In this document: positions 45,742 through 58,129 of the stretch, one piece after another | Layout: each line of letters begins with the position of its first letter | Numbering within the stretch: the stretch's first letter is position 1 | Assembly: GCA_003665825.1 (NCBI GenBank) | Contig: QPFY01000016.1 | Location: forward strand, 620,001 to 684,000 | DNA length: 64,000 nt | Direction of reading: 5' to 3' | From: Microbotryum silenes-acaulis | Taxonomy: Eukaryota; Basidiomycota; Microbotryomycetes; Microbotryales; Microbotryaceae | Translations under genes and position numbers: made by a program | Notes under the pieces: model-generated | Database searches by the model: none | Told to the model about the DNA's origin: nothing | The model's input: the letters and a program-made list of their open reading frames with translations, nothing else

Positions 45742-46075
45742 GCTGACGAAGCGACGTCCAGACGAACACGGGGCACGACGGAGAGAGAGAGAGAGAGCGT
45801 GAGCCCGACGGGCACCGGACGTCGTCTGCCGCATGATCCGAGCGGTTTTCGCCCGGGTTTCCACGATGTCGAGGTACGTGCACCGACCCACGCATGCTGT
45901 ATTCGGCTTATTGTTCCGATCATGGGAGAACGAGATCGACAGTCTTTGTGCATCCGGCATGCTCTGCGAGCGCTCATTAGATTGACTTCGATTGAGCGCT
46001 CACGCATCTAAGAATCTTGCATGCCCGCGCAGGCCGATAGCCCTCATTCCACTATGATACAACACAATTCTATCT
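45742..46075. other. Spacer ATX1 promoter / SWD1 3' flank
   Basis: This 334-bp spacer separates two minus-strand genes. It contains a GA run at about 45780-45796. It should include the ATX1 promoter. Nothing else was recognised. Confidence 0.45.
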
Positions 46076-48460
46076 TCACCTCTTCTTACTGCGTTTCTTA
46101 CCAGCCGTGACTGCCACAACCGCGGCCGATTCAGGTTCGACAATGCCCAACTCCTCACTGATGTTCCCCGTTTCCTCCACCTCCGCGACCATTCCCAACG
46201 CCGTCGTGTCCGAAGGTGACTCAACGGGTGGCTCGCCTTGGTATTCGTCCAATAATTGCAGAGGCGGATAGAAGTCTTCATCAGCGTCCCCGTCGGGTTC
46301 GATCGAGACGTAAGCCTCGTATTCGTCGTCGAGGTTGACGGGGGCAGAGCTGAGTTGGTCTCGGTGGGAGGTGAAAATATCGACGGGTCGGTCTTGTTGG
46401 TCCGCTTTCCTCCTTTTGACGACGGTCTCGTCTTCCTATTCGATCGAAGCCAAACCCGACGCGCGTTAGCCACGGTGCAGAAAGAGTCGAATTGGAGGAA
46501 GAAGAGGCCAACTTGCAATATCGAACTCATCCTCCTTCTCTTCGTATTCACGATTCTCATCCAATTCTTCGAAGCCCGGGGCGTAAGCGCTCCAATTCTC
46601 GACGATACTCGTCGTCCAAAGGTGAATGAGGCCCAAAGTCGAAACGGAAGCGATGAGAGGTCGAAGTGGATGCCACTGAGACCGGAACAAGATAATCGCC
46701 TCAGTCCAATCGTCCTATATCAGCCTGACGAGTTGTATCAACTCACATCGACGTCTTCGAGTGGGTCTTTGGGCCCTTCCAAGATCTTGAGCAAACCTCC
46801 CGAATCGGAATCCCAAATGTAGATGTTGTGCGCGCCTTTGTGGCCGGCACCTGGGAGGGTAATAGAGAAGCTGCGATGTCAGTCTCGCTCTATGCGTCAG
46901 TCGCTGCATCACGATCCTCTTACCTCCGAAGATGTAATCCCCACTCTGCGAAAACCGACAGCCGTTCCAAGGTGTGCGTTCGACCAGGTCTTGGAAAGCA
47001 TGCTGCAGGTGGAAGTAAGGTATCCGAGGTGGTCGGGGAAGAGAAGCCGCACCATTCGTGCTTGAAGTATCCATAGGACTGGCGCCGTCCCCCCCGTTTT
47101 GTTTCATTGAGCTGTCCCATGGCTCGTCCAACAAACGGAAGACACGAATACATCGATCGTTCGAATTGAGCACGATCGCACTGAGGGCATTGTGGGGAAG
47201 CACGCTCAGCCCAGGCACGTTGAACCGTTTCACTTTCATCTTCAAGCAACTCACTCCCCCTCCTTGTTGAATACCATGTGCTTGATCGACGAGGGAACGT
47301 CAGTGTATTCGGTCCACAGGTGCTGCACAGATTTTCAACAACAAAGCCAAACTGAGCGCCACGTTTCGCGGTAATGAACGAGCAGGATACGAGAACCCAC
47401 CTGCTTTGTCTGCACGTCCCAAACGTGGATATTGCCCAGTGAGGTCCCGACGTAGATTAGGTCACCTTTGGGATTGAACCGTGCTACGGTAGCAACATCC
47501 CTGCGATGACCATCAAGATAACATCAGAACATCTAATCGTCATGGCTACGCCAGCTCGACTCGAAAGTCCGCATCCCACTCACTGCTTCTTGGCGTCAGT
47601 TTCTTCATCTTGCTCGGGATCTTCCTCGTTCGCCTTGTCCTGGTCCTGAAGTGTCTCGAGATGCCATCTCCCACCACACGATTTCCTCGAATCGACAAAG
47701 ACAGGCTCGACTTGGGAATGTAGTGTCACAACGACGATATTACTGTCAAAGGTCACCGCTTCTGCAAAATCAACTCCCAGGCCATACCGTCCGAAGGCTT
47801 TGCGGTGCTTGTGACTGACCTATTCCTCGGATGTAGATCGGCACTCGTAACGGGCGCATCGAAGCGGATGGTATGTTTTCTTGCACCCTGTAGCTGTTCG
47901 GCACTTGATGCGGCGAGATCCCATAGGATGACGTTCCAGTCCCGAGAGGCGGTGAGGAGGTAGCGAGAGTTGCGAGACCAGCTGAGAAGGGAGAGCGAGT
48001 CAGTTTGCTGGATTTGCTATCGTTCGTTCTCGATGCTCCATATCTCGTTCAAGCCACTTTTGGGCTTTCTGAATGCACTAGATGCAGCACGCGCCGCGAC
48101 GCGCCAAACGAGCAGAACTCGCGTCGACCAGGACCGGACCCAACCCACTCACCATACGACCGTCACCGCCTTGATATGCCCCTCCAGCCATCTCACCACA
48201 CCCTTGGTTTCAAAGTCCAACACGGACACGACACCGTCCAACCTTCCTACGGCGAGGTAATGCCCTGCGAAGACGCCATGTGGGTTGAATCGGGCACATA
48301 ACGCGATCGCCTCCAGTGCAGAGTCATGGTTCTCCGGGAACGCTTGGGAGAAGGGGTCTGGGAGATGGAGGTGGTAGGTGGTGTATCAGTGCGTTCGTCC
48401 CACATCAGCTTTATGGACGTGCGATGATTTCGCTGACTTACTGAGTAGCTCGAGATTCAT
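46076..48460 (-). CDS. SWD1: COMPASS complex subunit Swd1 / RbBP5 (WD40)
   Basis: Ten minus-strand exons: 48460-48442, 48357-48153, 47981-47820, 47742-47584, 47500-47401, 47322-47255, 47180-46924, 46850-46747, 46675-46517 and 46435-46076 (530 aa; human RbBP5 has 538). Swd1/RbBP5 is a core subunit of the Set1/COMPASS histone H3-K4 methyltransferase. The start MNLELLNPFSQAFPENHDS mirrors RbBP5. Later matches include CWSRNSRYLLTASRDWNVIL, DLHPRNSNIVVVTLHSQVEP, QDLVERTPWNGCRFSQSGDY and WHPLRPLIASVSTLGLIHLW. Diagnostic ENWSAYAPGFEELDENREYE, EDEFDIEDE and a Lys/Arg-rich tail follow. The last intron (46516-46436) starts with GC (GCAAGT). Each junction was fixed by restoring the conserved sequence. 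An insert with ETLQDQDKANEEDPEQDEET is extra. Confidence 0.93.
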
Positions 48461-48906
48461 CTCGCACCGGAGAGCTCGAACTCAGCCTACTGCTGGGCGA
48501 GCAAGACGACCTCCAACAGCGCGGGTCCACGAGCGTTCAGCGCGTCCCAACTAATGCTATCGATCCAACTCGACGGCGGTCGATGGGCCGTTGGCAGCAG
48601 TGTGCGCCGTCTCGGTCGGAAGCGAGCGAGCAACAGCTGAGCTCCACTTGGCACTCGTGACCCAAACAACTCGATCTCATCTCACTCACACCTCGGCGAC
48701 CGGACGGCTCTTGGCTCGAAATTGTTATGAGCATGGTTCGATTGCTTCTTTGAAACGTTTTCTATGACAGAATCATAAGCCTCATGGCACTAAATTAGTC
48801 CAACTCGTCAACTTCCCCAAATATCACACTTGTCAAAAAAACACCCCCGGGAACTTGGGAACAGGAAAGAGAAAGGCTACACTATCGAGCTCTAGCTGCG
48901 CCGTCC
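48461..48906. promoter_or_regulatory. SWD1 promoter / DUR3 3' flank
   Basis: This 446-bp spacer separates two minus-strand genes. The left half should hold the SWD1 promoter. No coding sequence or repeat was recognised. Confidence 0.45.
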
Positions 48907-51415
48907 CTACTCCGAGTCCTCGCTCGGAGCCACATCCTTGACCCTCTTGCCCGTCACATCGGCATAGATGGCTTTCCCAATCTCGGCGATCGAACCGTGC
49001 GACTCGTAGATGGGGTAAATGACGACCGCGAAAGACCCATAAAAGACCCAGATGAAAGTGATGGCGATCCAGACCGTGAAGCCGACTTGGGGGAAGACGT
49101 AGCTCGAGAAAAAGAGGGGCAAGGGAATGGCGATGATGAGCAGGAAGAAGAGGAACACCGATACGTAGACGGCGAGCTTGAATGCTTGACGAAGTTTGGC
49201 AGGGTCCTTGTTCTCGTCGTACGCGAGGCCACCTTCTTCCGACAACGAGGCACGGGCACTCGCGACCTTAGGAGATTCGGCTTCGGTTTCCTTCTTATCA
49301 GAGTCCTCGGCCTCGACGACATCGACGTCTTTGACGGGGGCGGTCTCGAAGTGGTCGCGCTCCGAGTGGATCGCTCGGGTGATTTCCCAGTCAAAGTTCT
49401 CGGGCCAGATCCACGAGGTCGAGAAGGCGATGATGCACGACACGCCGAGAGCCAAGAGGTTGCCTGTCAGCATCGGGTAGTCCTGGAAGGTGGTGTCGAT
49501 CGTGATCTTGCCGTTGTTCTCTGCCGCGGCCACACCGAGCCATCCCGCGATTCCGACAGCCAAACCAATCCAAGCCGCAGCAATGCAACCGAGGCGGTTC
49601 GCCTTGGCACTCATGATCGCGAGCGCGATAGGAGCCACCGCACTCCCGATCAAGCAGCCCATGAACTCGTAGCTGGGAGGGGAAAAAATCCCGGAATCAG
49701 TATCTCGTTGCGTGAGCGTTCTTCAACATATCACAGTTCGACTCACAGCCAGCCCATCGAGATACCAGCTTCGAAAAAGATGATGCCAAGAAGACCCATG
49801 ATGACACCGTAGGCGACGATGGCGATGTGGTCCACTTTGAGGATTTGTGAGTCCGAAGCGCGCGGGTTGATGTAGGGGATGTAAACGTCGTAGGTGAACA
49901 GCGAGCTGACCGCGACAAGTTCGGCCGAAGAAGCGGATGTGACGGCCAAGAAGAGCAAGATCAACATTAAGATGGCACCCGTCTTGCCCAAAAGTTGAAC
50001 AGCGGCGGCCGCGGCGGGCAGACCGGCAGAGACTTCACCCGGCGTGAGATCGACTTGGAAGTAGACTGCCGCGAGACCCATCGTAGTAGCGAAACCGAGA
50101 GGGATCGAGGTCCACGCCGTCCCGCCGAGGATAAACGCCTTGACGCACGACGCGGGCTCCGACGCGATCGCTCGTTGCCAGTAGGCCTGGTCACAGTAGA
50201 CCGTTCCGAAGTTGCCGATGATGTTGATGACGCCAAAGATCAAGCCTAATACAGCGCAGAAAGTGTGATTAAAGATGTATACCAGTCTCAGTGGACGAGT
50301 TCTGCGCAAAGAAGGGCGGGTGCAGCCTCGTCGTACCTGACTTCGAGCGCATGGTCAAGTAGGACCCTTGAGCGTTGTCCTTGACAGGGTGGATCTTAGC
50401 AATCTCGGTCAATCGCTCGTACAGAGCCTTAGGTGAGCCGATACCGGCCGACTTGCTCGTGTAGACGGTGAACATGAAGGTCAGGATGATGGAGAAGAGG
50501 AATGTGGTGTGCAAGTAATCGGCGAGAAGCGAGGAACGAAGACCACCGATGAGGACGTAGATGACGACTCCGACGGGGATGAGCATGCAAGCGGCATGGG
50601 TCGACACGCCCGTGAGATCCGTGACCGTCGCCGAGCCTCCCGTGATCAACATCGACGAGACGAGGATGTTGCAGCACAGGGCGAAGAATCCAAAGGTAGC
50701 ATGGCCGAGAGTCCCCCAACGTGTTCTGATCACTTCCAGGAACGTCGAGGCGTTGGGCGCGTTGGTCTTGAGTTTGGCACTGTTCTGAGCGAAAAGGAGC
50801 ACTTGCACCGTCGCGCCGGCGGCGTACCACCAAGATCCACTAATGCCGAATCTGAGAGCGTGAGATGAGGAGTCACATCAGCCAATCAAGTTACACACTT
50901 GTATACGATCATGCGGGCCCGGCAGAACAAGACCTACTTGTAGCAGACCGCACTGGACTGCAAAAGCGTTGCGGCCCATGTCCACGCCGATACGATGCCC
51001 GAAGCGATCAATCCAGGCTTGACTGTTCCAGATTCGTGGCGATAAGGAGGGACGAGGCAACCGGATCGTCAGCCGTGTACCGACGCGGCCAGGCTCTGTA
51101 ATTATGCATCAACCTCCAGTTTGAAAATAATCACTGACCGGAATGACTGGCCGAGGTGAATTCTGCTACACTGATTGCCTTGTATCTGTTGCACAGGGAG
51201 GGGGTAGGGAGTGCGAACTCAGTCAGCGGCGAAACTTCTCCGTGATTATCTCCGTGATTATCACACGGCGCGGCTATCGCGGGACGGCCCTGAACTAACT
51301 TTGTGTACCGATTTTGGACCCAGGTCAATCCGACCATCAACACAGAAAAGAAGAGCCCAATTCCAAGAACGACACCATAGCCTGCTGCTTGTGGAAGGAC
51401 AACAACCCCAGGCAT
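48907..51415 (-). CDS. DUR3: Urea/H+ symporter Dur3 (SSS family)
   Basis: Minus-strand exons are 51415-51300, 51185-51139, 51022-50938, 50851-50337, 50245-49747 and 49672-48907 (675 aa, normal for Dur3). Dur3 is a plasma-membrane active urea (and polyamine) transporter of the sodium:solute symporter superfamily with about 15 membrane spans. Motifs include EFTSASHSVKPGLIASGIVS, AWTWAATLLQSSAVCYKFGI, SGSWWYAAGATVQVLLFAQN, GGLRSSLLADYLHTTFLFSI, GNFGTVYCDQAYWQRAIASE, LAVTSASSAELVAVSSLFTY and YEFMGCLIGSAVAPIALAIM. A charged loop (about residues 510-565) precedes the last spans. All introns are GT-AG. GATA-type sites upstream suggest nitrogen regulation (see separate entry). A Dur3-type protein is well supported; the exact substrate range is not. 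Confidence 0.93.
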
Positions 51416-52041
51416 AGTGGAGATGTGGATTTAGTTTCGAGGAGTGATGGGAGAGTGGGAAGAAGGAGAAAGGGCGCGAGACAGGTCGGCATATACAGGT
51501 CAGAGACGAGAAGGAGGCCGAAGGAGACCGGTAAGACCTCCGGTAATCTTCGATCAATCGGCTTATCCTGGAGGACCTTTCACCAAGAGCTTGGGCTCTA
51601 GATTGGCGCACACCAGAGTGATTGCAATCAGTTTGGTGCCGAGGCGCGATCGGAGACCTCGGATCCATTCCGGCCGATGCTCTATCGCAGCTATCGCTAG
51701 CGTGGTTTGAGTTTCAAGAATAGGATTCGAGTCGCTGCGAGAATTGATGACGATCTTTAGGGTGCTGGTAGATCTGAGGTGACGATTAGGCGGTAGCAAT
51801 TTCAGTAAGCGAGTTGATTCTGCAAGCGTTGTTCGATGCGGAAGGGAAACAAAGACATACCCTCATTGACAGTATAGCTTCTGCTGGCAGCGTGCCGAGG
51901 TCGAGAGCGGAGCTGGTCGACTCAAGAACTTGGTCCGAGAAATCGGCCCTGACAGCGAACGACGCGAGCTTGACGTATCGAGAGGAGATGAAGATCTGGC
52001 TGGGAGCAAACGAGACATCGGTCTGATCGACGATGGAATAA
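51416..52041 (-). promoter_or_regulatory. DUR3: DUR3 upstream region with two GATA sites
   Basis: TATC occurs at 51683-51686 and 51692-51695, giving GATA twice within 13 bp on the gene strand and about 270-280 bp before the ATG, both in the form CGATAG. In fungi, GATA factors (Gat1/AreA type) activate urea transporters when preferred nitrogen is scarce. Paired GATA sites therefore fit, but four-base motifs arise often by chance. Confidence 0.3.
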
Positions 52042-53038
52042 TCAAAGCAGGAGTCGTCTGAAGATTTGCATTGGAAGAAGTTCGTCAGCGATCTGCAGGC
52101 AAGTCATTAGGTGAATCACTCTATGATTGTCCTGCATACCTTGGAGAGCAATTCCGAGCTCGTCAGCAACCTCGTCGAGCACATGCTGAAGGTAAACGAA
52201 ACGACAGGCTCCTGCTGTGAAGTTGATGGGGACAGAGGGCGTCATTCGCACCGCCACGCCAGCAACTAAGTGGCCGGAGGGTGCTTCGACGGTCGAAACT
52301 GAGCAAGTGGAGCCCGCCACACCGTGATATCAGCGATTTCAACCCTAATGTATTCGGTTGGAAATTTGAAAACGTACCATTAATTCTTAGAGCAATCGAT
52401 TCAGGAAAATCACGAGTGGTACTGAGGGATGCCGAAGTCGACGCGCCTTCTTGCGGAAAAGCCGCCGATTGAGGCAATGACGACATCGTCCCCTGCGGCC
52501 GCGGTGCACCCAGATCGGTGTTGGAAGTGATACCTTTGAATCTCAACGTCTGATTGAGCGTGTTCGTTGTTGAAAACAAAAGAGGAGATGTAGAGGTGCA
52601 AAACGGGAACGCGTCGTTGAGGATCGGACTGGAAATAGTAACCGCATCGTCGTAATGATCGTGGCCACCGTCTTGGCCGACTTCGCTCTTGCTCACACTA
52701 CGGCTTAGATCGAAACTGATACTTTGTGCCAGGTGGTTTTGTCCCTGCATTGCGAAGGTAGAGGATGAAGGTGGGGCCGGCACCGCGCCGGTCGACATCG
52801 CCGCGAGGTGGTCGCCAGCCTCAGCAGCACAGGTGTTGTCATGATCCGTAGCTACCCGACCCGCGAGCGGCTCGTCAAGTTCGATGGAGGCTTCTGATAT
52901 GGGTATCAAGATCGGGTGATGCTCGAAGCTCGGTTGCTTGCGTGCTGGGTTGGCGTACGGTGTCTTCGGCGTGTTGCGAGTTGCTGAACGCGTCTGGGGC
53001 CGGCCGTCAACCGCAATTCGGCGACTTCGCAACTTCAT
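52042..53038 (-). CDS. Hypothetical protein
   Basis: The predicted exons are 53038-52378 and 52298-52042, joined by a GTACGT...CTCAG intron (305 aa). The family is not recognised. The N-terminus is basic (MKLRSRRIAVDGRPQTRSA) and could bind nucleic acid or be a nuclear signal. The middle is Ser/Thr/Pro-rich and probably disordered. After the intron comes a more ordered stretch with EAPSGHLVAGVAVRMTPSVP and FVYLQHVLDEVADELGIALQ, possibly helical. The frame extends upstream of 53038 without an ATG, so another 5' exon is possible. It lies upstream of DUR3 on the same strand. Whether it is a real gene depends on conservation that I cannot test. Confidence 0.4.
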
Positions 53039-56000
53039 TGACCTGAAAATCTGATCTGTCTGACTCCTCGCGAAAGAAAGCGAGACGCCTGCCACGCCAA
53101 ACAACTGCTACAGTAAGTCGGGTCTGAAACGTGCGGCGGCGCGGTCCTGACTGATACGCGTCGAACAATTAAGTGGTCACGACGCGACCTTACGCGTTCA
53201 TTTACCGAGAGGCGGAGCTCCTCCGACCGTGCCGATCGGCTACCGGCGCCTGCCTATCTTGAGCATATAGCCCAAGAGAAGAGTGATGTGCTGTGTCGTC
53301 TTTTAGAGCACGTGACTTTCTAGCCGTAGGAGCATCCACAATCCTCGATTTTGATACCATCTCCAGAGAAGTAAAAAGCTAACCATTAAAAATGTGCATA
53401 AGTGCGACTCGGCTGAGTGTGGCCGGATGGGTCCGCACTTGGCCAGATGGGTCCGCACTTTGCTGGGCCAAGTGCGGACCGCAGACCGCCATGTGCGGAC
53501 ACTTGACCGACACATGTCCGCACATGAGGCTGCGGTCCGCACATGAGAATTTGATCATCATAAGTCTTGCAGCACATATCGTATCATGTTCTTCTTGCAG
53601 GCCCAACCTAGGAATACTTATATATTTGTCCTACGACATCGAAAAGATACGATATCGTCATGTATTGACCTATAATCAAGTGTCCGCACATGTGCGGACA
53701 TTTGTACAACCTCGAACTCCCAGCGACGCCATGTCGATCGGTTGAGCTCGACGTCCTGTCTTGCTCCTGGCTTACTCCCGGCTTACTCCTGGCGCTCACT
53801 CTCGCTTCCTCGTTCCGTTCCCCCCCCCCCCCCACCCCCCCTGATGACACTCTAATCGCACATCGAAGTTCTTTTCTGGTTGATAGCCTCATCGCCTCAT
53901 GATTCGATCCCTAGGCACGTTTTCTTCGTCTTCTTCACGTACGCTTTGCACGAGTTATAGGGTGCTATTCAGAACACAGATCATCACATCATCATATTGT
54001 GTGAGTATTGCCTCGAGACTGTAGTGCACCCCTCAGCAGGTGGGAGGAGCGAGTAGGCGGGGGAGCGGGGCAAAGAGGAGTGAAGAGTGAAAAAGGGGGG
54101 GGGGGGGGTGACGCGGAGTCTGTGGCTGGGGAAGAGGGTTAAAGGGGTTTGGATCTGCGATCGCAGGGCACTACTTCTTTCAAGTGAGAACTCTCTTACG
54201 AGTTTGAGCTCTTGAGGCGATGGTTTACACTGCCTCGATACAAGAGCAGGGTGAAGAAGGAGAGAGAGAGAGAGAGAAAGAGACCAAAAACCGGACTGCT
54301 AGCCATGAGAACCGTCGCCGTGATGCTTCCCCGTAAGCAAAGAGTACGATGAACCTCCGCGAACCATGTACGGTACATATCAACACCCATGAACATACCA
54401 TCAAACTCCCCCTCCATCGATACATGGCCCCACAACGCTCGCATCCGATCCCAAAGCCCGGTCACCTGACCTTTCCAAACGGCTTTTCCTCGGGGACTAG
54501 TAGGCTGTTCTGCTAGTCGGGCACTGCATACGATGTTGACGAATCAAGTCTCAGCACCTATCGAATTTCTGGCCGTGCGCCATGGCCACAGGAACAGGAC
54601 TCGACCCACGTCTTGTTCGGCGCACTCTACCTAGTCGTAGGTACTAGGTAGGCACCTGAGGCCGGGCTCGCAGGCTACCGCTCCACGCACCCACGGGTCA
54701 CGGCACCCCCCATCACCCCGATCCCGAGCCCTGAGGTATCACATCGCTTTATCGAGTGGTACGTACTCTTTGACTAGTTTTGGAAATCGGAATAGAGTCC
54801 TCGAGCGTCCCTGGCGCTGTAAGCTTCTATCATACGCTGCAGGGGGCCTTGCAATACAATACCAAGCATTCGTGGACACTGTAGTACCCACGACAGTCCT
54901 GAGTCCGGACCCTTTCTCACCGACAGGGAACTGTCTCATCTTTCGCCGGTTTGCATAGCCAGAAACGGGTACCAAATCCGCAGACCTATGATGGATTTGG
55001 GATGCTACGTATCTCGCACTGAATGACACTTCGGTCAGAACCGTTGCGAGAGCGAACGGAGAAGAGACTAAGAAGTGAAGTGTCACCCAGGCGCACTAAA
55101 CATACTAACAAGCTAATTACTTGTAAGGCCAGGGCAAGATTTATGAAGCAGGAATATCTTCCGTTTAGCATATCAGAACTAGAATCAGGAGATCTGGTGA
55201 GGACCCTCGTTTTTGCAAAGAAGATTTCAAGCAAACAGACCCGAGGAAATCGATTGAGATACCACCAGACGTGTGATCTGCAAAGGCTACGTTGGTCGAC
55301 AGTAGAAACGATCGGAGGCCAGCAATGGCTCGCAGGCCACTCGTGCACTCTGATGCGAGGAGGAATGGTAGAGTACGAAGAACAACATCGTGATTCTGAC
55401 TCGATGATGTTCGTTCAGGAGTATACACCCCACTGTTCAGTCCATATATAACTCTGAGCTTCTGTCTTTACGATGTTGTAGTACATGTACCGGTGAGAGT
55501 GCACAACGGATCGGGTCACACGGCAGAGAGCACATGAAATGCGCAGGTGTGATTGGCATCAAAGTCACCTGTTTCTCAGCAAACGGGACAGAGATTATGG
55601 GTGTATTGTCAAACTCTTTCCTCATTATCAAACTAGAATGAATTCGATCATGCACGAACTTCCGGTCAGGGGTATTGAGTGCGTCGTCATGTATCTGAAA
55701 TGTCGAGAGTCCAGTGTCGACGCAAACATTCAACTGTTTTAGTGGCTGCGTGGCTTAAAACGGCCAAGACAACACCATTGAAAAGCACCGAAAACCAGAT
55801 TGAGTATGGGACCAGTTTAGCCTTCCTTCAAACACACATTAGAATTCGAGTAGGGGTTAATGGAGTCTGATAATTGACAATGTGATCTCTGCTGAGATCT
55901 CAGGAAGTATCAGCAAAGACCCGGAACGGACTTCGGGCATCTGCCTGGCCTGACTGCGCACGCTATAAACACCAGACGCAATGGCGGAAATTGGAAAGCG

Positions 56001-57665
56001 CACTCACTAAGCGCAGCCAAGAAGAATGCCCGCTTATCTTATCACCAGCAGCAGAGAGCTTTCCTCCTGGATTTCTAGCTGACCTGATAGACCTCACGCT
56101 GTCAGCACTACTGCTGGGCAGTGACCTTTTCAAGCGGGCTAGAGCGCATTTAAGCGGTGGCCAACTCCTGTCAGCGTTGGTTGCCTCTCAGTCGCATGGT
56201 TGCTGCGCACTTCCCCGGGAAGCGCCATATTGTATGAAATGAAGAGACACTAGTCAATAAAAAGGCAAAAGCATGCGAGCGCTCGCATCATCTGTTTGGA
56301 TTGAGGCATTTGGAACAAGAGCCTTCGATACCAGACAGCCACTGAAGATTTCACCAAGTTTCGTCATCACTGCCATCATCTTCCGCATTCAAGTCTCACT
56401 CCTCAAGCCTAAATGCACCGTTGTCTGTGGCGTCGATAGAGTGATGACTCAAATCGTCGCTCGACTGATCACTCATATCAAAGTCAACTCCTTCGTTCGT
56501 GTTGTCGTCCGTCTCATCAATCGTGTCATAGGGCTGCCGGCAAACGAAGTCAAATCCTGCAGGTCATCCGCTGTCGTTCGCTGAAAAAGTTCAGCGTCGT
56601 CGGTACACCAAAGCCGAAGCTCCACGCACCCCTCCATCTGTTGTTCGCCCGTGTCCCGGGTGCACCGCCACAAGTAATCAAGGCTCGGGATCGATGGCGA
56701 TGGAGGAGGGCTCGGTCGGCGTTTTGGACGCCGCCTCGTCAGGATGCCGTGAATATTGTGGGATCCGGTCGCATCCGCCATTTGAACTTGTCAAGGCCAA
56801 TAGAAGTCGTAGCGGCAGCAAGTTTTGGACTTGGTCGTCTCGACAACGATCATTTCCGGCGGCCACGACTCGGAGAGGAGGGAGGCTAAAGACGGCTTAC
56901 GGGAGGGAGATGAAGAGGAGTGTCAGGAAAATATGGTTGTATCGTCCTTCACCCGATTATCGTTCCTGTTATGGTACTTGGGATTGAGCCTAGCGGCGTG
57001 TCATTCACTCCTTAGTCACTCAATCTCCCTACTTTACTAGTCTCTAATCTCTCTCCTTATTAGCTTTACGCTTCACTTTCTAGCCTTCCGCGAGTCTGTC
57101 CCTTAGTCTCTGGCCACTCTGTTCTCGTCCCTGTTCATTGGACTGAGTCGTGGTCATCATCAGCTTCCACTTGAGAACATTTCTGCGACAAGGAGGTGGT
57201 GTTGTACGGGCCTTTACTTTTGCGCCGCAAAGACTCGGAAAATGACGAGCAATGGTGGGATCAAAGGAAGACCGGGCCCGATGTGCGGATGAAGCGGTGA
57301 AGGAGAATGAAGAGAGAGCAGCGGTTTGAACGACCGGGACGTTTGAGGGGAGTTTGCTTCTTGTTTTCAGGTAGACTAATTCCAGGATCCAATAATTTTT
57401 TTCCTCGTCTCTCGCTTTTTGCGTGTTTCACGTCTCGTTCGGCATCGTCTCCAGTCTCCGACCTCAGCGTTTCGTTCCCGAACTCGGTCTCTCTCGTGTC
57501 TCTCGCAAGTTGGGTGTCTTAAAAGCTCTTAGTCATACCTTCACCCTTATATTATCATACCATCTTTGATTGATAACATCTTTGATTGCTAATGCCAGCA
57601 GCGTAGCCGGAGGATTTTACAAAAGCCTCGCTCTTCGGGGACAAGACTGGCTCCTTTTCTCGTTC
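53039..57665. other. Gene-poor region with repeats
   Basis: No gene is recognised in this 4.6-kb stretch. It contains the GTCCGCAC array at 53431-53699, a C run near 53819-53840, a G run near 54097-54109, a GA run near 54260-54277 and a small hairpin at 54627-54651 (CTACCTAGT / ACTAGGTAG). It also contains an AT-richer segment at about 54.9-56.4 kb. Open frames of up to 142 codons occur on both strands in the AT-richer segment but show no family motifs. Decayed transposon sequence is the likely content. Confidence 0.4.
53431..53699. repeat. Array of eight GTCCGCAC / GTGCGGAC sites
   Basis: The octamer GTCCGCAC or its complement occurs at 53431, 53451, 53472, 53493, 53516, 53535, 53682 and 53692. 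The last two form a perfect 20-bp palindrome, TGTCCGCACATGTGCGGACA, at 53681-53700. The first six are spaced about 19-23 bp (roughly two helical turns). The array could be a protein-binding cluster or the subterminal repeat of a transposon. Confidence 0.8.
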
Positions 57666-58129
57666 TCATACGGGCCATGACCTCACCCTTTTCTTTTTCT
57701 TCTTTTTCTTCTTTTTCTTCTTCGCCCCCTCCTTTGGTCCCGTGGTCGCCCCGTTCTCGATGATCGTGTCGGCCGCCTTCTTCTTCCTCCTCCTCGTGAA
57801 TTTCTTACGCTTGGTCTTGGTCTGTCTTTCTTGTCTTTCCCATCTAGGGACGCAAGATTTGCTTGTGGTAGTGGCAGTGCGTGTCGCAGGGAGTCCATGC
57901 TTGAAACGATGCCGATGGGTGCATTGCGGTGGAGGAGGGTTGAAGCTTGAAAGTGGGGGTGCCACTGGCCAATGTGTGCCGAGGCCAAGGGCCGATTAGC
58001 GTAGGCGAGTAGCAAGTGCACTACTTGGCCGCTACTAGTATGTTGCCTCCGGGCGCGGGCGGTGGGGGAGGGATGGTATACCATTCTGTACCAACGTTTT
58101 CCTGGGCCAAATTTCCAAAAGCTGCCTTA
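57666..58129. repeat. CTT microsatellite and low-complexity sequence
   Basis: A (TTTTTCTTC)n-like run at about 57687-57724 gives a poly-lysine frame on the minus strand. The remainder up to 58.1 kb shows no gene. The lysine-rich frame is treated as a by-product of the microsatellite. Confidence 0.5.

Noticed and set aside
55023..55451. 142-codon plus-strand frame in the AT-richer region
   Set aside because: No recognisable family, an overlapping frame of similar length on the other strand, and no splice or start context that favours it.
57666..57965. Lysine-rich 99-codon minus-strand frame
   Set aside because: The poly-lysine part is the translation of a CTT/TTC microsatellite, and the rest has no motif.
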